This document shows positions 1 to 7,608 of a stretch of DNA of 16,628 bases, piece by piece. Position 1 is the stretch's first letter, and each line of letters opens with the position of its first letter. Made by a program: the position numbers and the translations under genes. This DNA is from Candidatus Omnitrophota bacterium (lineage in GTDB: Bacteria > Omnitrophota > Gorgyraeia > Gygaellales > Profunditerraquicolaceae): positions 1-16,628 of the forward strand of contig JAFGUY010000033.1 in NCBI GenBank assembly GCA_016938245.1. The letters run 5' to 3'. The notes beneath the pieces were generated by a model. That model saw only the letters and a program-made list of their open reading frames with translations, searched no databases and was not told where the DNA came from.

Positions 1-1
1 C

Positions 2-52
2 TGCCTGGAGGGCTCTGCCTTACTCGCTGATTTAGCCCTTAGCCCGAAATAA
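2..52 (+). CDS. Possible C-terminal tail of an upstream gene (partial)
   Basis: One forward frame is open from the window edge to a TAA at 50-52 and encodes a 16-residue tail ending in LALSPK. The other two forward frames stop within the first 33 bases. The stop lies one base before the ATG of the peptidase gene, as expected if the two are translationally coupled, and that ATG has no Shine-Dalgarno sequence of its own. In many dcw clusters murG precedes murC, so a MurG C-terminus is conceivable, but 16 residues are too few to identify a family. The frame could also be open by chance. Confidence 0.3.
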   Translation, partial: CLEGSALLADLALSPK

Positions 53-53
53 T

Positions 54-824
54 ATGAGAAAATATTTTGTTTTCTTTTTTATTTTTATTTTCTTCAATAA
101 TTTAAGCGCCAGCGAGAAATTTAAGGAAAGCCGCTCCACGCATTTTATTGTATTTTACAATAATGCCCCGGAGGGCTTTATTCAATCCCTTCTGGATAAG
201 GCGGAGTTTTATTATGAGAGCATTACTGAGGACTTGGGTTTTAGGCGTTTTAATTTCTGGCTTTGGGATAACCGGGCTAAGATTTATATTTATGACGATG
301 CAAATTCTTACCGGTTGGCATCAAACCAGCCTGCCTGGTCCGGCGGCGCGGCAATGCCCAGCCACAAGATAATCCAGTCTTTCCCGGCATCCAAAGATTT
401 TTTAGATACTATTTTACCGCATGAGATAGGGCATATTATTTTCAGGGAGTTTGTGGGGCTTAATAATCCCGGAGTAACCTTGTGGCTAGATGAGGGAGTG
501 GCCTCCTATCAGGAAAAAAGAAGGTATGCTCAAGCGGATGCATTTATCCGCAGGTTAATTGATCAGGGCGGTTTTATAAACCTGGAAAAGCTCTCTTCTT
601 ACTATAGCCTTGCAAACCTGGATTCAGGGCTTATAGATATATTTTATGCGCAGTCTTACAGCATTGTAAATTTTCTTATCAAAAAGTTTGGCAGGGATAA
701 GTTTGTCCTCTTTTGCCGGAATTTAAGGGATTACCGTAATCTAGATGACGCTTTAAGGTTGACATATACTTTACAAGGCATAAACCAGTTAGAGAAGGCC
801 TGGGTGGATTATTTAAAGAAATGA
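54..824 (+). CDS. Secreted gluzincin-type (peptidase MA-like) metallopeptidase
   Basis: A 256-residue protein with a strongly hydrophobic N-terminus: Met-Arg-Lys, then a Phe/Ile-rich core to about residue 15 and a likely signal-peptidase site near residues 18-20 (SAS). It is therefore probably exported to the periplasm or outer surface. The zinc site is visible as HEIGH at residues 123-127, with a downstream WLDEG at 144-148 whose Glu147 would be the third zinc ligand. This is the arrangement of gluzincins of the peptidase MA group. The remainder is helical with no second domain. The gene heads a row of wall-synthesis genes, and its TGA overlaps the murC ATG (ATGA at 821-824), so the two are co-translated. 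A role in envelope remodelling or protein processing during division is inferred from position only; the substrate is unknown. No clear Shine-Dalgarno precedes the ATG. The start is chosen because it gives a complete signal peptide. Confidence 0.8.
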   Translation: MRKYFVFFFIFIFFNNLSASEKFKESRSTHFIVFYNNAPEGFIQSLLDKAEFYYESITEDLGFRRFNFWLWDNRAKIYIYDDANSYRLASNQPAWSGGAAMPSHKIIQSFPASKDFLDTILPHEIGHIIFREFVGLNNPGVTLWLDEGVASYQEKRRYAQADAFIRRLIDQGGFINLEKLSSYYSLANLDSGLIDIFYAQSYSIVNFLIKKFGRDKFVLFCRNLRDYRNLDDALRLTYTLQGINQLEKAWVDYLKK

Positions 825-2188
825 ATAAGAGCTATCATTTTATAGGTATTGGCGGGATAGGGATGAGCGGGATAGCCCAGCTGCTTTTATTGGGGGGGAA
901 TAGGGTGAGTGGGTCAGACCTGAAAGAGAATAAAAGGACCCAGGAGTTAAGGTTGCTGGGAGCCGATATTTACCTTGGGCATAACCCAGTAAATATCAAT
1001 GGCGCTGATGTAGTAGTTTACTCCTCCGCGGTAAAAGAGGATAATCCTGAATTCAAGGAGGCTAAAAGGTCCGGGCTGACCTTGATAAAACGTGCGCAGG
1101 CCTTGGCAGAGCTAATGGTTGATAAAACAGTTATTACTGTTGCCGGAAGCCACGGCAAGACTACGACTACTTCATTGGTATCCTGTCTTCTGCTTGAGGC
1201 CGGGCTTTCTCCGACGGTGGCTATAGGAGGGATATTAAAGAAAATAGATGCCAACGCCTGTATGGGCAGCGGAAAGTTTTTTGTTGCTGAAGCAGATGAA
1301 TCAGACGGCTCATTCCTTTATTATAAGCCTAAGTATTCCATCATTACTAATATAGATTACGAGCACTTTGATTATTACAAAAGTTTTGATAAAGAATTGG
1401 ATGCATTCCGTAATTTTATCGCCGCAACCGATAGAGACGGCTGTCTTTTCTGCTGCAATGACGACATCAACCTTAAGGGGCTAATAAAAGGATATGGCGG
1501 CAGGGTTGTTACCTTTGGATTAAATTCCCAGGCAGATCTCTATCCTAAAGATATACTGCTAAAAGGCCTTGAGAGCGAATTTGATTGCATTTACAAGGGC
1601 AGTCTTATTTCGCATTTCAGCCTTAAATTAGGCGGAGAGCACAATATCTCTAATGCCCTTTCAGTAATTGCTTTAGGTTTAGAGCTGGGGATAGGAATAG
1701 AATTTATACAAAGCGCGTTATCAGATTACAAGGGTTCTGCTAGAAGATTGGAAGTAAAATTTAAAGATAAAGATTATACGGTTCTCGATGACTACGCGCA
1801 TCATCCTACGGAGATCAGGGCAACTCTAAAGGCAGTGCTTAATCTATCCCCTAAGAGGAAAATTGTTGTGTTCCAGCCGCATCGTTTTACCCGAACGAAG
1901 TTACTCTTGGAGGAATTTATTAAAAGCTTTGATAATGCCGACTACCTTATTATAACCGATATATATCCCGCAGGAGAGGAGTCTATACCGGGTATAGATG
2001 GCCGTAGCTTTTGCAAAAAGATAAAAGAATATTCTAAGGATAAAGAGGTGTATTTTCTTCCTAAAAAAGAAATTGTAGGCAGGGTTTTAGAAATAGTTAA
2101 GCCTAAGGACCTGATAATTACACTTGGGGCAGGAGATATTTCGAGGTTAAGCGATGAATTTGCAGAAAAGTTTAAGGATAAAGCGTAA
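821..2188 (+). CDS. murC: UDP-N-acetylmuramate--L-alanine ligase MurC
   Basis: A cytoplasmic ATP-dependent ligase that adds L-alanine to UDP-MurNAc, the first amino acid of the peptidoglycan stem peptide. At 455 residues it is the usual MurC length. The N-terminal UDP-binding fold starts with GIGGIGMSG (residues 9-17). The ATP P-loop is GSHGKTTTT (109-117), followed by AEADESDGSF (156-165). The central domain carries GGEHNISNA (271-279). The C-terminal ligase domain carries DDYAHHPTE (323-331) and FQPHRFTRT (351-359), both characteristic of MurC rather than MurD, MurE or MurF. The start overlaps the preceding stop by 4 bases, and the 3' end overlaps murB by 35 bases. All expected motifs are intact and there is no sign of frameshift. 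Confidence 0.97.
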   Translation: MNKSYHFIGIGGIGMSGIAQLLLLGGNRVSGSDLKENKRTQELRLLGADIYLGHNPVNINGADVVVYSSAVKEDNPEFKEAKRSGLTLIKRAQALAELMVDKTVITVAGSHGKTTTTSLVSCLLLEAGLSPTVAIGGILKKIDANACMGSGKFFVAEADESDGSFLYYKPKYSIITNIDYEHFDYYKSFDKELDAFRNFIAATDRDGCLFCCNDDINLKGLIKGYGGRVVTFGLNSQADLYPKDILLKGLESEFDCIYKGSLISHFSLKLGGEHNISNALSVIALGLELGIGIEFIQSALSDYKGSARRLEVKFKDKDYTVLDDYAHHPTEIRATLKAVLNLSPKRKIVVFQPHRFTRTKLLLEEFIKSFDNADYLIITDIYPAGEESIPGIDGRSFCKKIKEYSKDKEVYFLPKKEIVGRVLEIVKPKDLIITLGAGDISRLSDEFAEKFKDKA

Positions 2189-3029
2189 CTATCCGCTTAA
2201 AGATATAACTACCATTAAAATTGGCGGAGTGGCGCAATTTTTTAGTACGCCTAGAAACCTTATTCAGCTAAGGGCTATCCTCTCCTGGGCGGATAAGAAA
2301 AGCATATCTGTTTTTGTAATCGGCGCAGGAAGTAATTTATTAGTAAGCGACAAGGGGATTAAAGGGATAGTATTAAAATTAAGTTCAACTGGTTTTAAGA
2401 ATATAGCTTTTAAGGGTAATTCCATTAAGGCAGGAAGCGGGGTCACGCTAGCTTCGCTTGTAAAGTTTGCCTTAAGTAAATCACTTTCAGGTATTGAATT
2501 TCTCTGCGGTATTCCCGGGACTCTCGGAGGGGCATTAATTATGAATGCCGGATGCTGGGGTAAAAGCATAGGGGATATGGTAAACAAAGTTGAGGCGATG
2601 GATTTAAAGGGCAATATAATAAAGTTAAGCAGGGAAGACGCCAAATTCGGTTACCGAAAGTCCGGGTTAAAGAATTATATTTTATTGAGCGCGGGGATAA
2701 GGCTTAAAAAAGGCAATAGAGAAATTATAAGGCGTAATATTAAAGATTATCTGTTGAAAAGGCGCAAGAGCCAGGACTTTACTTTTTATAATGCCGGGTG
2801 TATTTTTAAAAACCCTAAAGTAATGCCAGCAGGAAAGCTGATTGAGCTTTGCGGGTTAAAGGGAAGGGCTAAAGGAGGCGCATTTATCTCTAATAAACAT
2901 GCCAATTTTATTTTGAATAAGGGCAAGGCTAAGGCTTGCGATGTATTAAGCCTTATGAAATTAATGAAAATGAAGGTTAAAAGAAAGTTTGGCGTAGTCT
3001 TAGAGCCGGAAATAAGGGTATGGCGATAA
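2154..3029 (+). CDS. murB: UDP-N-acetylenolpyruvoylglucosamine reductase MurB
   Basis: A flavoenzyme that uses NADPH to reduce UDP-GlcNAc-enolpyruvate to UDP-MurNAc, the step before MurC. It has 291 residues. The FAD domain shows TTIKIGG (19-25) and VIGAGSNLLVSD (55-66), then GIPGTLGGALIMNAG (119-133). The substrate domain has FGYRKSGL (165-172). The catalytic proton-donor loop reads NAGCIFKNP (213-221), placing Cys216 where the best-studied enzymes have Ser; from memory this variant also occurs in other bacteria. The conserved C-terminal Glu lies in LEPEIR (283-288). The ATG sits 35 bases inside the end of murC with a GAGG at 2143-2146, 7 bases upstream, which supports this start. The next gene, ddl, begins 10 bases before this stop. 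Confidence 0.96.
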   Translation: MNLQKSLRIKRNYPLKDITTIKIGGVAQFFSTPRNLIQLRAILSWADKKSISVFVIGAGSNLLVSDKGIKGIVLKLSSTGFKNIAFKGNSIKAGSGVTLASLVKFALSKSLSGIEFLCGIPGTLGGALIMNAGCWGKSIGDMVNKVEAMDLKGNIIKLSREDAKFGYRKSGLKNYILLSAGIRLKKGNREIIRRNIKDYLLKRRKSQDFTFYNAGCIFKNPKVMPAGKLIELCGLKGRAKGGAFISNKHANFILNKGKAKACDVLSLMKLMKMKVKRKFGVVLEPEIRVWR

Positions 3030-3958
3030 AAAATTTAGGCAGGATTGGCGTTTTAATGGGCGGGCCTTCAAGCGAAAAGAAGATATCTCTAAAGTCAGGA
3101 TTTGCTGTATTAAAGGCTTTAAAAGAGTTAAAAGTTAAGGTTTTTCCGGTTGTTATCAAAAGCGATAGTTTTAAGGATAACATATCACTTCTTAAGGCAA
3201 AGAAGATTGATTGCGCATTTATTGCCCTGCATGGCAGGTTTGGTGAGGACGGAGGAATACAGAGAATTTTAAGTAAGATGAAGATCCCTTATACAGGCTC
3301 GGGTATTAAGGCTAGCAAGCTTGCTATGGATAAGGTAGCCTCGCGCAACATTTTTAAAAGAAACGGGTTATATGTGCCTGATTTTAAGGTTATAAAGAGA
3401 AGGTCCTATAGTTTGAATTTTATTCAAGGTTTGAATTTACCTCTGGTAATTAAGCCCGCGCTTACCGGTTCAAGTATCGGGATATCTATAGCAGATGCTT
3501 ATAGTAGTATTGCCCCCGCAATAAGGCTTGCTTTTAAATTTGATAAGAGGGTTATCATTGAGGAGTATATAAAGGGCAGGGAGCTGACTGTAGGCATACT
3601 TGAAGGTAATCCGCTTTCGATAATTGAAATTATTCCTAAAGGACATTTTTTTGATTATCAGGCTAAATATAGGCATGGTTTAACGGATTATATTGTCCCG
3701 GCCAAACTTAAACCTAAGATTTCTGAGAAAATTAAAAGAACAGCCCTGGCAGCGCATAAACTCTTAGGTTGTTTTGGGTCTTCCAGGGTAGATATCATTC
3801 TGGATAAAAGAAACAGGCCTTTTATCCTTGAGGTAAATACAATACCCGGACTTACCTCAACTAGTTTATTGCCTAAGGCAGCTTCAGCGTCAGGCATAGA
3901 TTTTGCTAACCTATGTATTAAACTAATACAACTGGCTTATGAGAAAGCGCAAAGTTAA
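3020..3958 (+). CDS. ddl: D-alanine--D-alanine ligase
   Basis: An ATP-grasp enzyme that joins two D-alanines to make the terminal dipeptide of the peptidoglycan stem, in the cytoplasm. At 312 residues it is the typical short-form length. Visible motifs are the N-terminal GVLMGGPSSEKKISL (10-24), HGRFGEDGGIQ (71-81), KPALTGSSIGI (145-155), EEYIKGRELTVG (181-192), FFDYQAKY (210-217), RVDII (256-260) and EVNTIPGLT (271-279), then SLLPKAA (282-288). The Tyr-containing DYQAKY loop fits a D-Ala-D-Ala enzyme rather than a D-Ala-D-Lac one. The gene overlaps murB by 10 bases and ftsQ by 20 bases, so it sits in the middle of a translationally coupled chain. Confidence 0.96.
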   Translation: MAIKNLGRIGVLMGGPSSEKKISLKSGFAVLKALKELKVKVFPVVIKSDSFKDNISLLKAKKIDCAFIALHGRFGEDGGIQRILSKMKIPYTGSGIKASKLAMDKVASRNIFKRNGLYVPDFKVIKRRSYSLNFIQGLNLPLVIKPALTGSSIGISIADAYSSIAPAIRLAFKFDKRVIIEEYIKGRELTVGILEGNPLSIIEIIPKGHFFDYQAKYRHGLTDYIVPAKLKPKISEKIKRTALAAHKLLGCFGSSRVDIILDKRNRPFILEVNTIPGLTSTSLLPKAASASGIDFANLCIKLIQLAYEKAQS

Positions 3959-4733
3959 TATTCCGCTTAAGCCGTTATTTTTTGTTCTGGCAGTTTTTAT
4001 TTTCCTGATCTTTATCTCAGGATATATTTTACAGTTATTAACCACTGCAGATTATTTCAAGGTTAAGGATGTTGCCGGGGGAGAGGGATTAAACGCCGAG
4101 CCTCTGTATCTTAAAGGGAAAAATATCTTTCTTCTAAACCTTGCCCGGGAGTCGCTCTATATAGCAAGGTTTTGCCCGGATTGTTTAAAGGTAAAGGTTG
4201 CCAGGATTTTGCCTGACCGTATATTTGTAGAGCTCGTAAAACGCAGGCCCGTAGCATTAGTTAAGCTTTATCGTTATTTTGCCGTGGATCAAAATGGGGT
4301 CTTTTTTAATATCTCGCAAGAACCAAAAGATTTAAAGCTTCCGGTTATTACGGGGCTTGAGACAAAAATATCCGCAATTAATCCCGGTGAAGTATCTAAA
4401 GTTAAAGAATTATCCTTGGCTATATCCATCATCAAAGAAACGGATAAGTTCCGTAATTTGAGGGATTACCCGATACAAAGAATTGATGTAAGCGGCTTAG
4501 ATAATATAACCATACTTATCCCTGTCTATCCGGATAATCTTACATATAACAATTGGCTTCCTCCGGGAAGACAGAAAATACTTGAAGTAAAGATATCTGA
4601 GGGTAATATAGTAGAGAGGATTGCTGTTATGTCGGGGTTAATAAATCAGGAAAGAAACAATCTTGCTAATATTAAATACATAGACCTAAGGTTTAAGGAG
4701 CCGGTAATAAAATTCCAAGATGCTGTTAAATGA
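3939..4733 (+). CDS. ftsQ: Cell division protein FtsQ (POTRA domain)
   Basis: A bitopic inner-membrane divisome protein that in studied bacteria links early cytoplasmic division proteins to the FtsB/FtsL complex and the septal wall synthase. It has 264 residues: a short basic cytoplasmic tail (MRKRK), one transmembrane segment at about 13-33, and an extracytoplasmic domain. The POTRA-like part runs to about residue 108 and ends in the recognisable ILPDRIFVELVKRRPVA (90-106), matching the family pattern of an R-x-x-P segment before a strand and ERxPVA. The beta domain begins at YFAVDQNGVFF (113-123). FtsQ proteins diverge strongly, so the call also rests on position: between ddl and ftsA, overlapping them by 20 and 14 bases, as in canonical dcw clusters. 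Confidence 0.9.
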   Translation: MRKRKVNIPLKPLFFVLAVFIFLIFISGYILQLLTTADYFKVKDVAGGEGLNAEPLYLKGKNIFLLNLARESLYIARFCPDCLKVKVARILPDRIFVELVKRRPVALVKLYRYFAVDQNGVFFNISQEPKDLKLPVITGLETKISAINPGEVSKVKELSLAISIIKETDKFRNLRDYPIQRIDVSGLDNITILIPVYPDNLTYNNWLPPGRQKILEVKISEGNIVERIAVMSGLINQERNNLANIKYIDLRFKEPVIKFQDAVK

Positions 4734-5976
4734 TTATATCTGTGCGCTGGATATAGGTTCCAGTAAAATTGCCGTTGCCCTAGCAGAGATTAGGAAAAGA
4801 AAGCTCGCTAATATTTATTTTGATTCTTTGCCGATTAAAACGGTTAAAGAAGGAGTAATTGTCGATTCTGCCGGACTTACCAATGCTATAAGCAAAACCC
4901 TAAAGAGCTTAAAATCAAAATCCGGGGTTAAGATCAAGTTTGTTTCCGTAAATATTTCCGGACAGGATATAGTTACCAAGCATAGCCATGCGATAATACC
5001 TTTAGCCGAGAGAGGCAATAAAGTTATAAGCGTATCTGATATGCAGCTAGTAAATGAGCAGGCAAGGGTACTGGGCTCTAGCCTTGAAGATGAAATAATC
5101 CATATGATCCCTCAAGGGTACAACATAGATTCCAAAAACAATATCATTAACCCTTTGGGGTTATATAGCCATAAACTGGAGGTAGATTTGTATCTTGTAT
5201 GCGCAAGATTATCTTCGGTTCAGAGCTTAAGCCGGGTTATTAACCAGTCGGGGTATGAAATCAAAGATCTGTTTTTTTCAGGGATAGCCACAAGCAAAGC
5301 AGTCTTTAGTTCGCATCTTAAGGATGGCGTTAACCTGTTGTGTGATTTAGGAAGCGATACTTCAGAAATCTTAATATTCGAAGATGGCCTGCTCAAGGGC
5401 ATAGAGATCATTAATCTTGGCGGTGATAATCTTACCCGGGAACTTTCAGAAGCCCTTAAGATCCCGTTGGATTTGGCTGAAGACATCAAAAGGTCATACG
5501 GGATTATCGGTAACCCCCTTGATATAGGAGAGGATAAAGAGATACTTGTTAAGAAGAGCGAATTTTACAAACCTATTAAACAGAGGGTTGTGTGCGAAAT
5601 CCTGACATCCGCGGCTGATAAGATCTGTGCGCAAATAAAAGATGCCGTAGAAAAGAAGACCGCCATTTATCAATTAAATAACTTTATTATTGTAGGAAGG
5701 ACTATACTCTTAGATGGCTTTATCGAGAACCTTGAGCGTTTTCTAAACGTCCAGGTTAAGCTTGGCCGTATTACTAACCTTGAGATAGTTTCCTTGATTA
5801 AGGAAACTAGTGAGCTTTCAGGGCAGAAATACCTTAAATATGTTACGTGTTTAGGTATGCTCTCTGAGGCGTTGGAGAAAAAGCCGTTAGGGATCAGGTC
5901 CTTACATCAGCCGGCAAAAAATCTTGCTATAAAAGTCTTCAATAAAGTCAAAGAAGTTTACCAGGAGTATTTCTAA
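4720..5976 (+). CDS. ftsA: Cell division protein FtsA
   Basis: An actin-like ATPase that tethers FtsZ filaments to the inner membrane and recruits later divisome proteins. At 418 residues it is a normal FtsA length. The phosphate-1 loop is ALDIGSSKIAVA (9-20) and phosphate-2 is CDLGSDTSEI (208-217). The FtsA-specific 1C subdomain lies between about 80 and 160. The last 18 residues (401-418, NLAIKVFNKVKEVYQEYF) look like the amphipathic membrane-binding helix. Oddly, the adenosine-binding segment that usually carries a GGG or GGA run reads IIVGRTILLDGF (323-334), without the double glycine. The ATG overlaps the end of ftsQ by 14 bases. The next gene is not ftsZ; there are only 53 bases to the yggS ATG. 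Confidence 0.95.
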   Translation: MLLNDYICALDIGSSKIAVALAEIRKRKLANIYFDSLPIKTVKEGVIVDSAGLTNAISKTLKSLKSKSGVKIKFVSVNISGQDIVTKHSHAIIPLAERGNKVISVSDMQLVNEQARVLGSSLEDEIIHMIPQGYNIDSKNNIINPLGLYSHKLEVDLYLVCARLSSVQSLSRVINQSGYEIKDLFFSGIATSKAVFSSHLKDGVNLLCDLGSDTSEILIFEDGLLKGIEIINLGGDNLTRELSEALKIPLDLAEDIKRSYGIIGNPLDIGEDKEILVKKSEFYKPIKQRVVCEILTSAADKICAQIKDAVEKKTAIYQLNNFIIVGRTILLDGFIENLERFLNVQVKLGRITNLEIVSLIKETSELSGQKYLKYVTCLGMLSEALEKKPLGIRSLHQPAKNLAIKVFNKVKEVYQEYF

Positions 5977-5992
5977 CCCTTCCTTTTTTGCG

Positions 5993-6020
5993 TTGACCAA
6001 AGTTTATTCTGTTGTATAAT
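5993..6020 (+). promoter_or_regulatory. Sigma70-type promoter upstream of yggS
   Basis: TTGACC (5993-5998) and a perfect TATAAT (6015-6020) are separated by 16 bases. Transcription would start near 6026-6028, only a few bases before the yggS ATG at 6030, so the mRNA would have almost no 5' leader. The promoter lies in the only gap between the division genes and the second gene run. It therefore probably gives yggS-proC and the following genes expression independent of the upstream operon. This is consensus matching by eye, not a measured start. Confidence 0.7.
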
Positions 6021-6029
6021 ATTTTACCA

Positions 6030-6704
6030 ATGCTAAAGGATAATATCTCTAAGGTTAAGGAGAGAATCGCCTCGGTTTGTTTGAAAATTAATAGGGACCC
6101 TTCACAGATAAGCATAGTTGCCGTAAGCAAAGGTAGGCCGGTTGAAGATATAATTGAGGCGGTTGCCTGCGGCATAACTGATATCGGCGAAAATAGGGTC
6201 CAGGAAGCCATTTTGAAATACAACAAACTGGTAACCGGCAAAGAGACGAACCGGCAAATAGTAAGATGGCATATGGTTGGCCACTTGCAGACGAATAAAG
6301 TAAAAGAAGCGGTAAAGATCTTTGATTTGATTCAATCGGTAGATAGCCTATATTTAGCCGAAGAGATTGATAAGCAGGCAGCCAAAATTAATAAAATTCA
6401 GGATATTTTAATTGAAATAAAGACTTCGCCCGAGGTGACAAAATTTGGTTTAAATGCTGATGCGGCGCTCGGAGTTATAAAAGAAGTTGGTAAATTTAAG
6501 AATATCTATATTAAAGGCCTAATGACTATTGCCCCGCCGGTTAAGCATCCGGAAGAAGCCCGGCCTTATTTTAAAATTTTAAGTGGTTTGCTTGACGACC
6601 TGAACCGGCAAACTATATTGTCCATGGGCATGTCTGATGATTTTGAAGTAGCGATTGAAGAGGGCGCCGGAATGTTAAGAATCGGACGGGCAATCTTTAA
6701 TTAA
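6030..6704 (+). CDS. yggS: YggS/PLPBP family pyridoxal phosphate-binding protein
   Basis: A cytoplasmic PLP-binding protein of the YggS/YlmE/PROSC family, involved in PLP and amino-acid homeostasis with no known enzymatic turnover. Counted from the ATG at 6030 it has 224 residues. The PLP lysine is in AVSKGRP (Lys34). Other family motifs are DIGENRVQEA (51-60), WHMVGHLQTNK (80-90), the barrel strand KGLMTIAPP (162-170), SMGMSDDFEVAIEEG (198-212) and MLRIGRAIF (215-223). A TTG at 6012 is in frame, but it overlaps the -10 box and adds six residues outside the family's usual start, so the ATG at 6030 is preferred. No Shine-Dalgarno precedes it. yggS-like genes often sit next to division genes and next to proC, as here. 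Confidence 0.94.
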   Translation: MLKDNISKVKERIASVCLKINRDPSQISIVAVSKGRPVEDIIEAVACGITDIGENRVQEAILKYNKLVTGKETNRQIVRWHMVGHLQTNKVKEAVKIFDLIQSVDSLYLAEEIDKQAAKINKIQDILIEIKTSPEVTKFGLNADAALGVIKEVGKFKNIYIKGLMTIAPPVKHPEEARPYFKILSGLLDDLNRQTILSMGMSDDFEVAIEEGAGMLRIGRAIFN

Positions 6705-6755
6705 TTAAAGCGAGATAAAGATTTTTTGTATAAACAGAAAAGCTAAAGGAGAGCT

Positions 6756-7604
6756 ATGCTGGATATTCGTAATAAAATAGGTATCATCGGGATGGGGAAT
6801 ATAGGTTCGGTAATTGCCAGGAAGCTGGCTGATGAAACGGGTGAATATAGTATTTTTGTTTTTGATAAAGATAAAGATAAGACAAAAAATGTTAAATTAT
6901 TTACGGTTGCCAAAGATCTTATTTCTTTAGTAGCGGGCGCAGATACGGTTATATTAGCAGTTAAGCCGCAGGATATCGACCATCTTCTAAAAGAGATTAA
7001 GAATTATATTGGGGAAAAACTGGCTATCTCTATTGCTGCCGGTATAAGCACCGGATATATCCAGAGGCTATTAGGTAGTATCAGGGTTATCCGGGCGATG
7101 CCGAATATCGCTGCAAAAATAGCAGAATCAGTAACCTGTTTATGTAAGGGGGATTTTGCTACTGAGAGCGACATTGATTTTGCAAAAGAACTATTCTATT
7201 ATTTGGGGACAGTACGCAGCATAGACGAAAGTTTGATGAATGCTGCTACTGCAATTTCTGGAAGCGGCCCGGCGTACATATTTTATTTTATAGAAAATAA
7301 TGCTATTGACCCTAAAAATATACCCGAGCATGCCCGCCATGATATGATGAGGAGGTTAGAGAAAGCAGCACAGTCTCTGGGCTTTGAGAGTGAAGATGCC
7401 TCTTTCTTAGCGGCAAATACAGTTAATGCATCCATAAGCCTGCTTAAACTAACCGGGCTTAAGCCCGAGGAACTAAGGGTTCAGGTTACCTCTAAAGGAG
7501 GGACTACTGAGGCAGGATTAGAGGTTTTACGTAAAGGCGGCTCTTGGGAGGACGCAGCTTTGTCTGCGGTAAAAAGAGCGGAAGAATTATCTAAGAGAGG
7601 GTAA
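6756..7604 (+). CDS. proC: Pyrroline-5-carboxylate reductase ProC
   Basis: Catalyses the last step of proline synthesis, the NAD(P)H-dependent reduction of pyrroline-5-carboxylate. The Rossmann fold opens with IGIIGMGNIGSVIARKL (8-24), then VILAVKPQDID (65-75), AAGIS (94-98) and RAMPNIAAKI (113-122). The C-terminal dimer domain has the family signature spread over ATAISGSGPAYIFYFIE (164-180) and VTSKGGTTEAGLEVL (244-258). It has 282 residues, slightly long, because a charged segment at about 181-200 (NNAIDPKN...MMRR) interrupts the helix that normally continues directly after FIE. A strong AAAGGAG at 6745-6751 sits 4 bases before the ATG. It follows yggS by 51 bases, a pairing common in bacteria. 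Confidence 0.95.
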   Translation: MLDIRNKIGIIGMGNIGSVIARKLADETGEYSIFVFDKDKDKTKNVKLFTVAKDLISLVAGADTVILAVKPQDIDHLLKEIKNYIGEKLAISIAAGISTGYIQRLLGSIRVIRAMPNIAAKIAESVTCLCKGDFATESDIDFAKELFYYLGTVRSIDESLMNAATAISGSGPAYIFYFIENNAIDPKNIPEHARHDMMRRLEKAAQSLGFESEDASFLAANTVNASISLLKLTGLKPEELRVQVTSKGGTTEAGLEVLRKGGSWEDAALSAVKRAEELSKRG

Positions 7605-7608
7605 GATT

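Noticed and set aside
2264..2644. A 126-codon minus-strand open frame inside murB
   Set aside because: It lies wholly inside an intact, well-conserved gene and has low-complexity Leu/Ile/Pro/Ser content typical of antisense frames.
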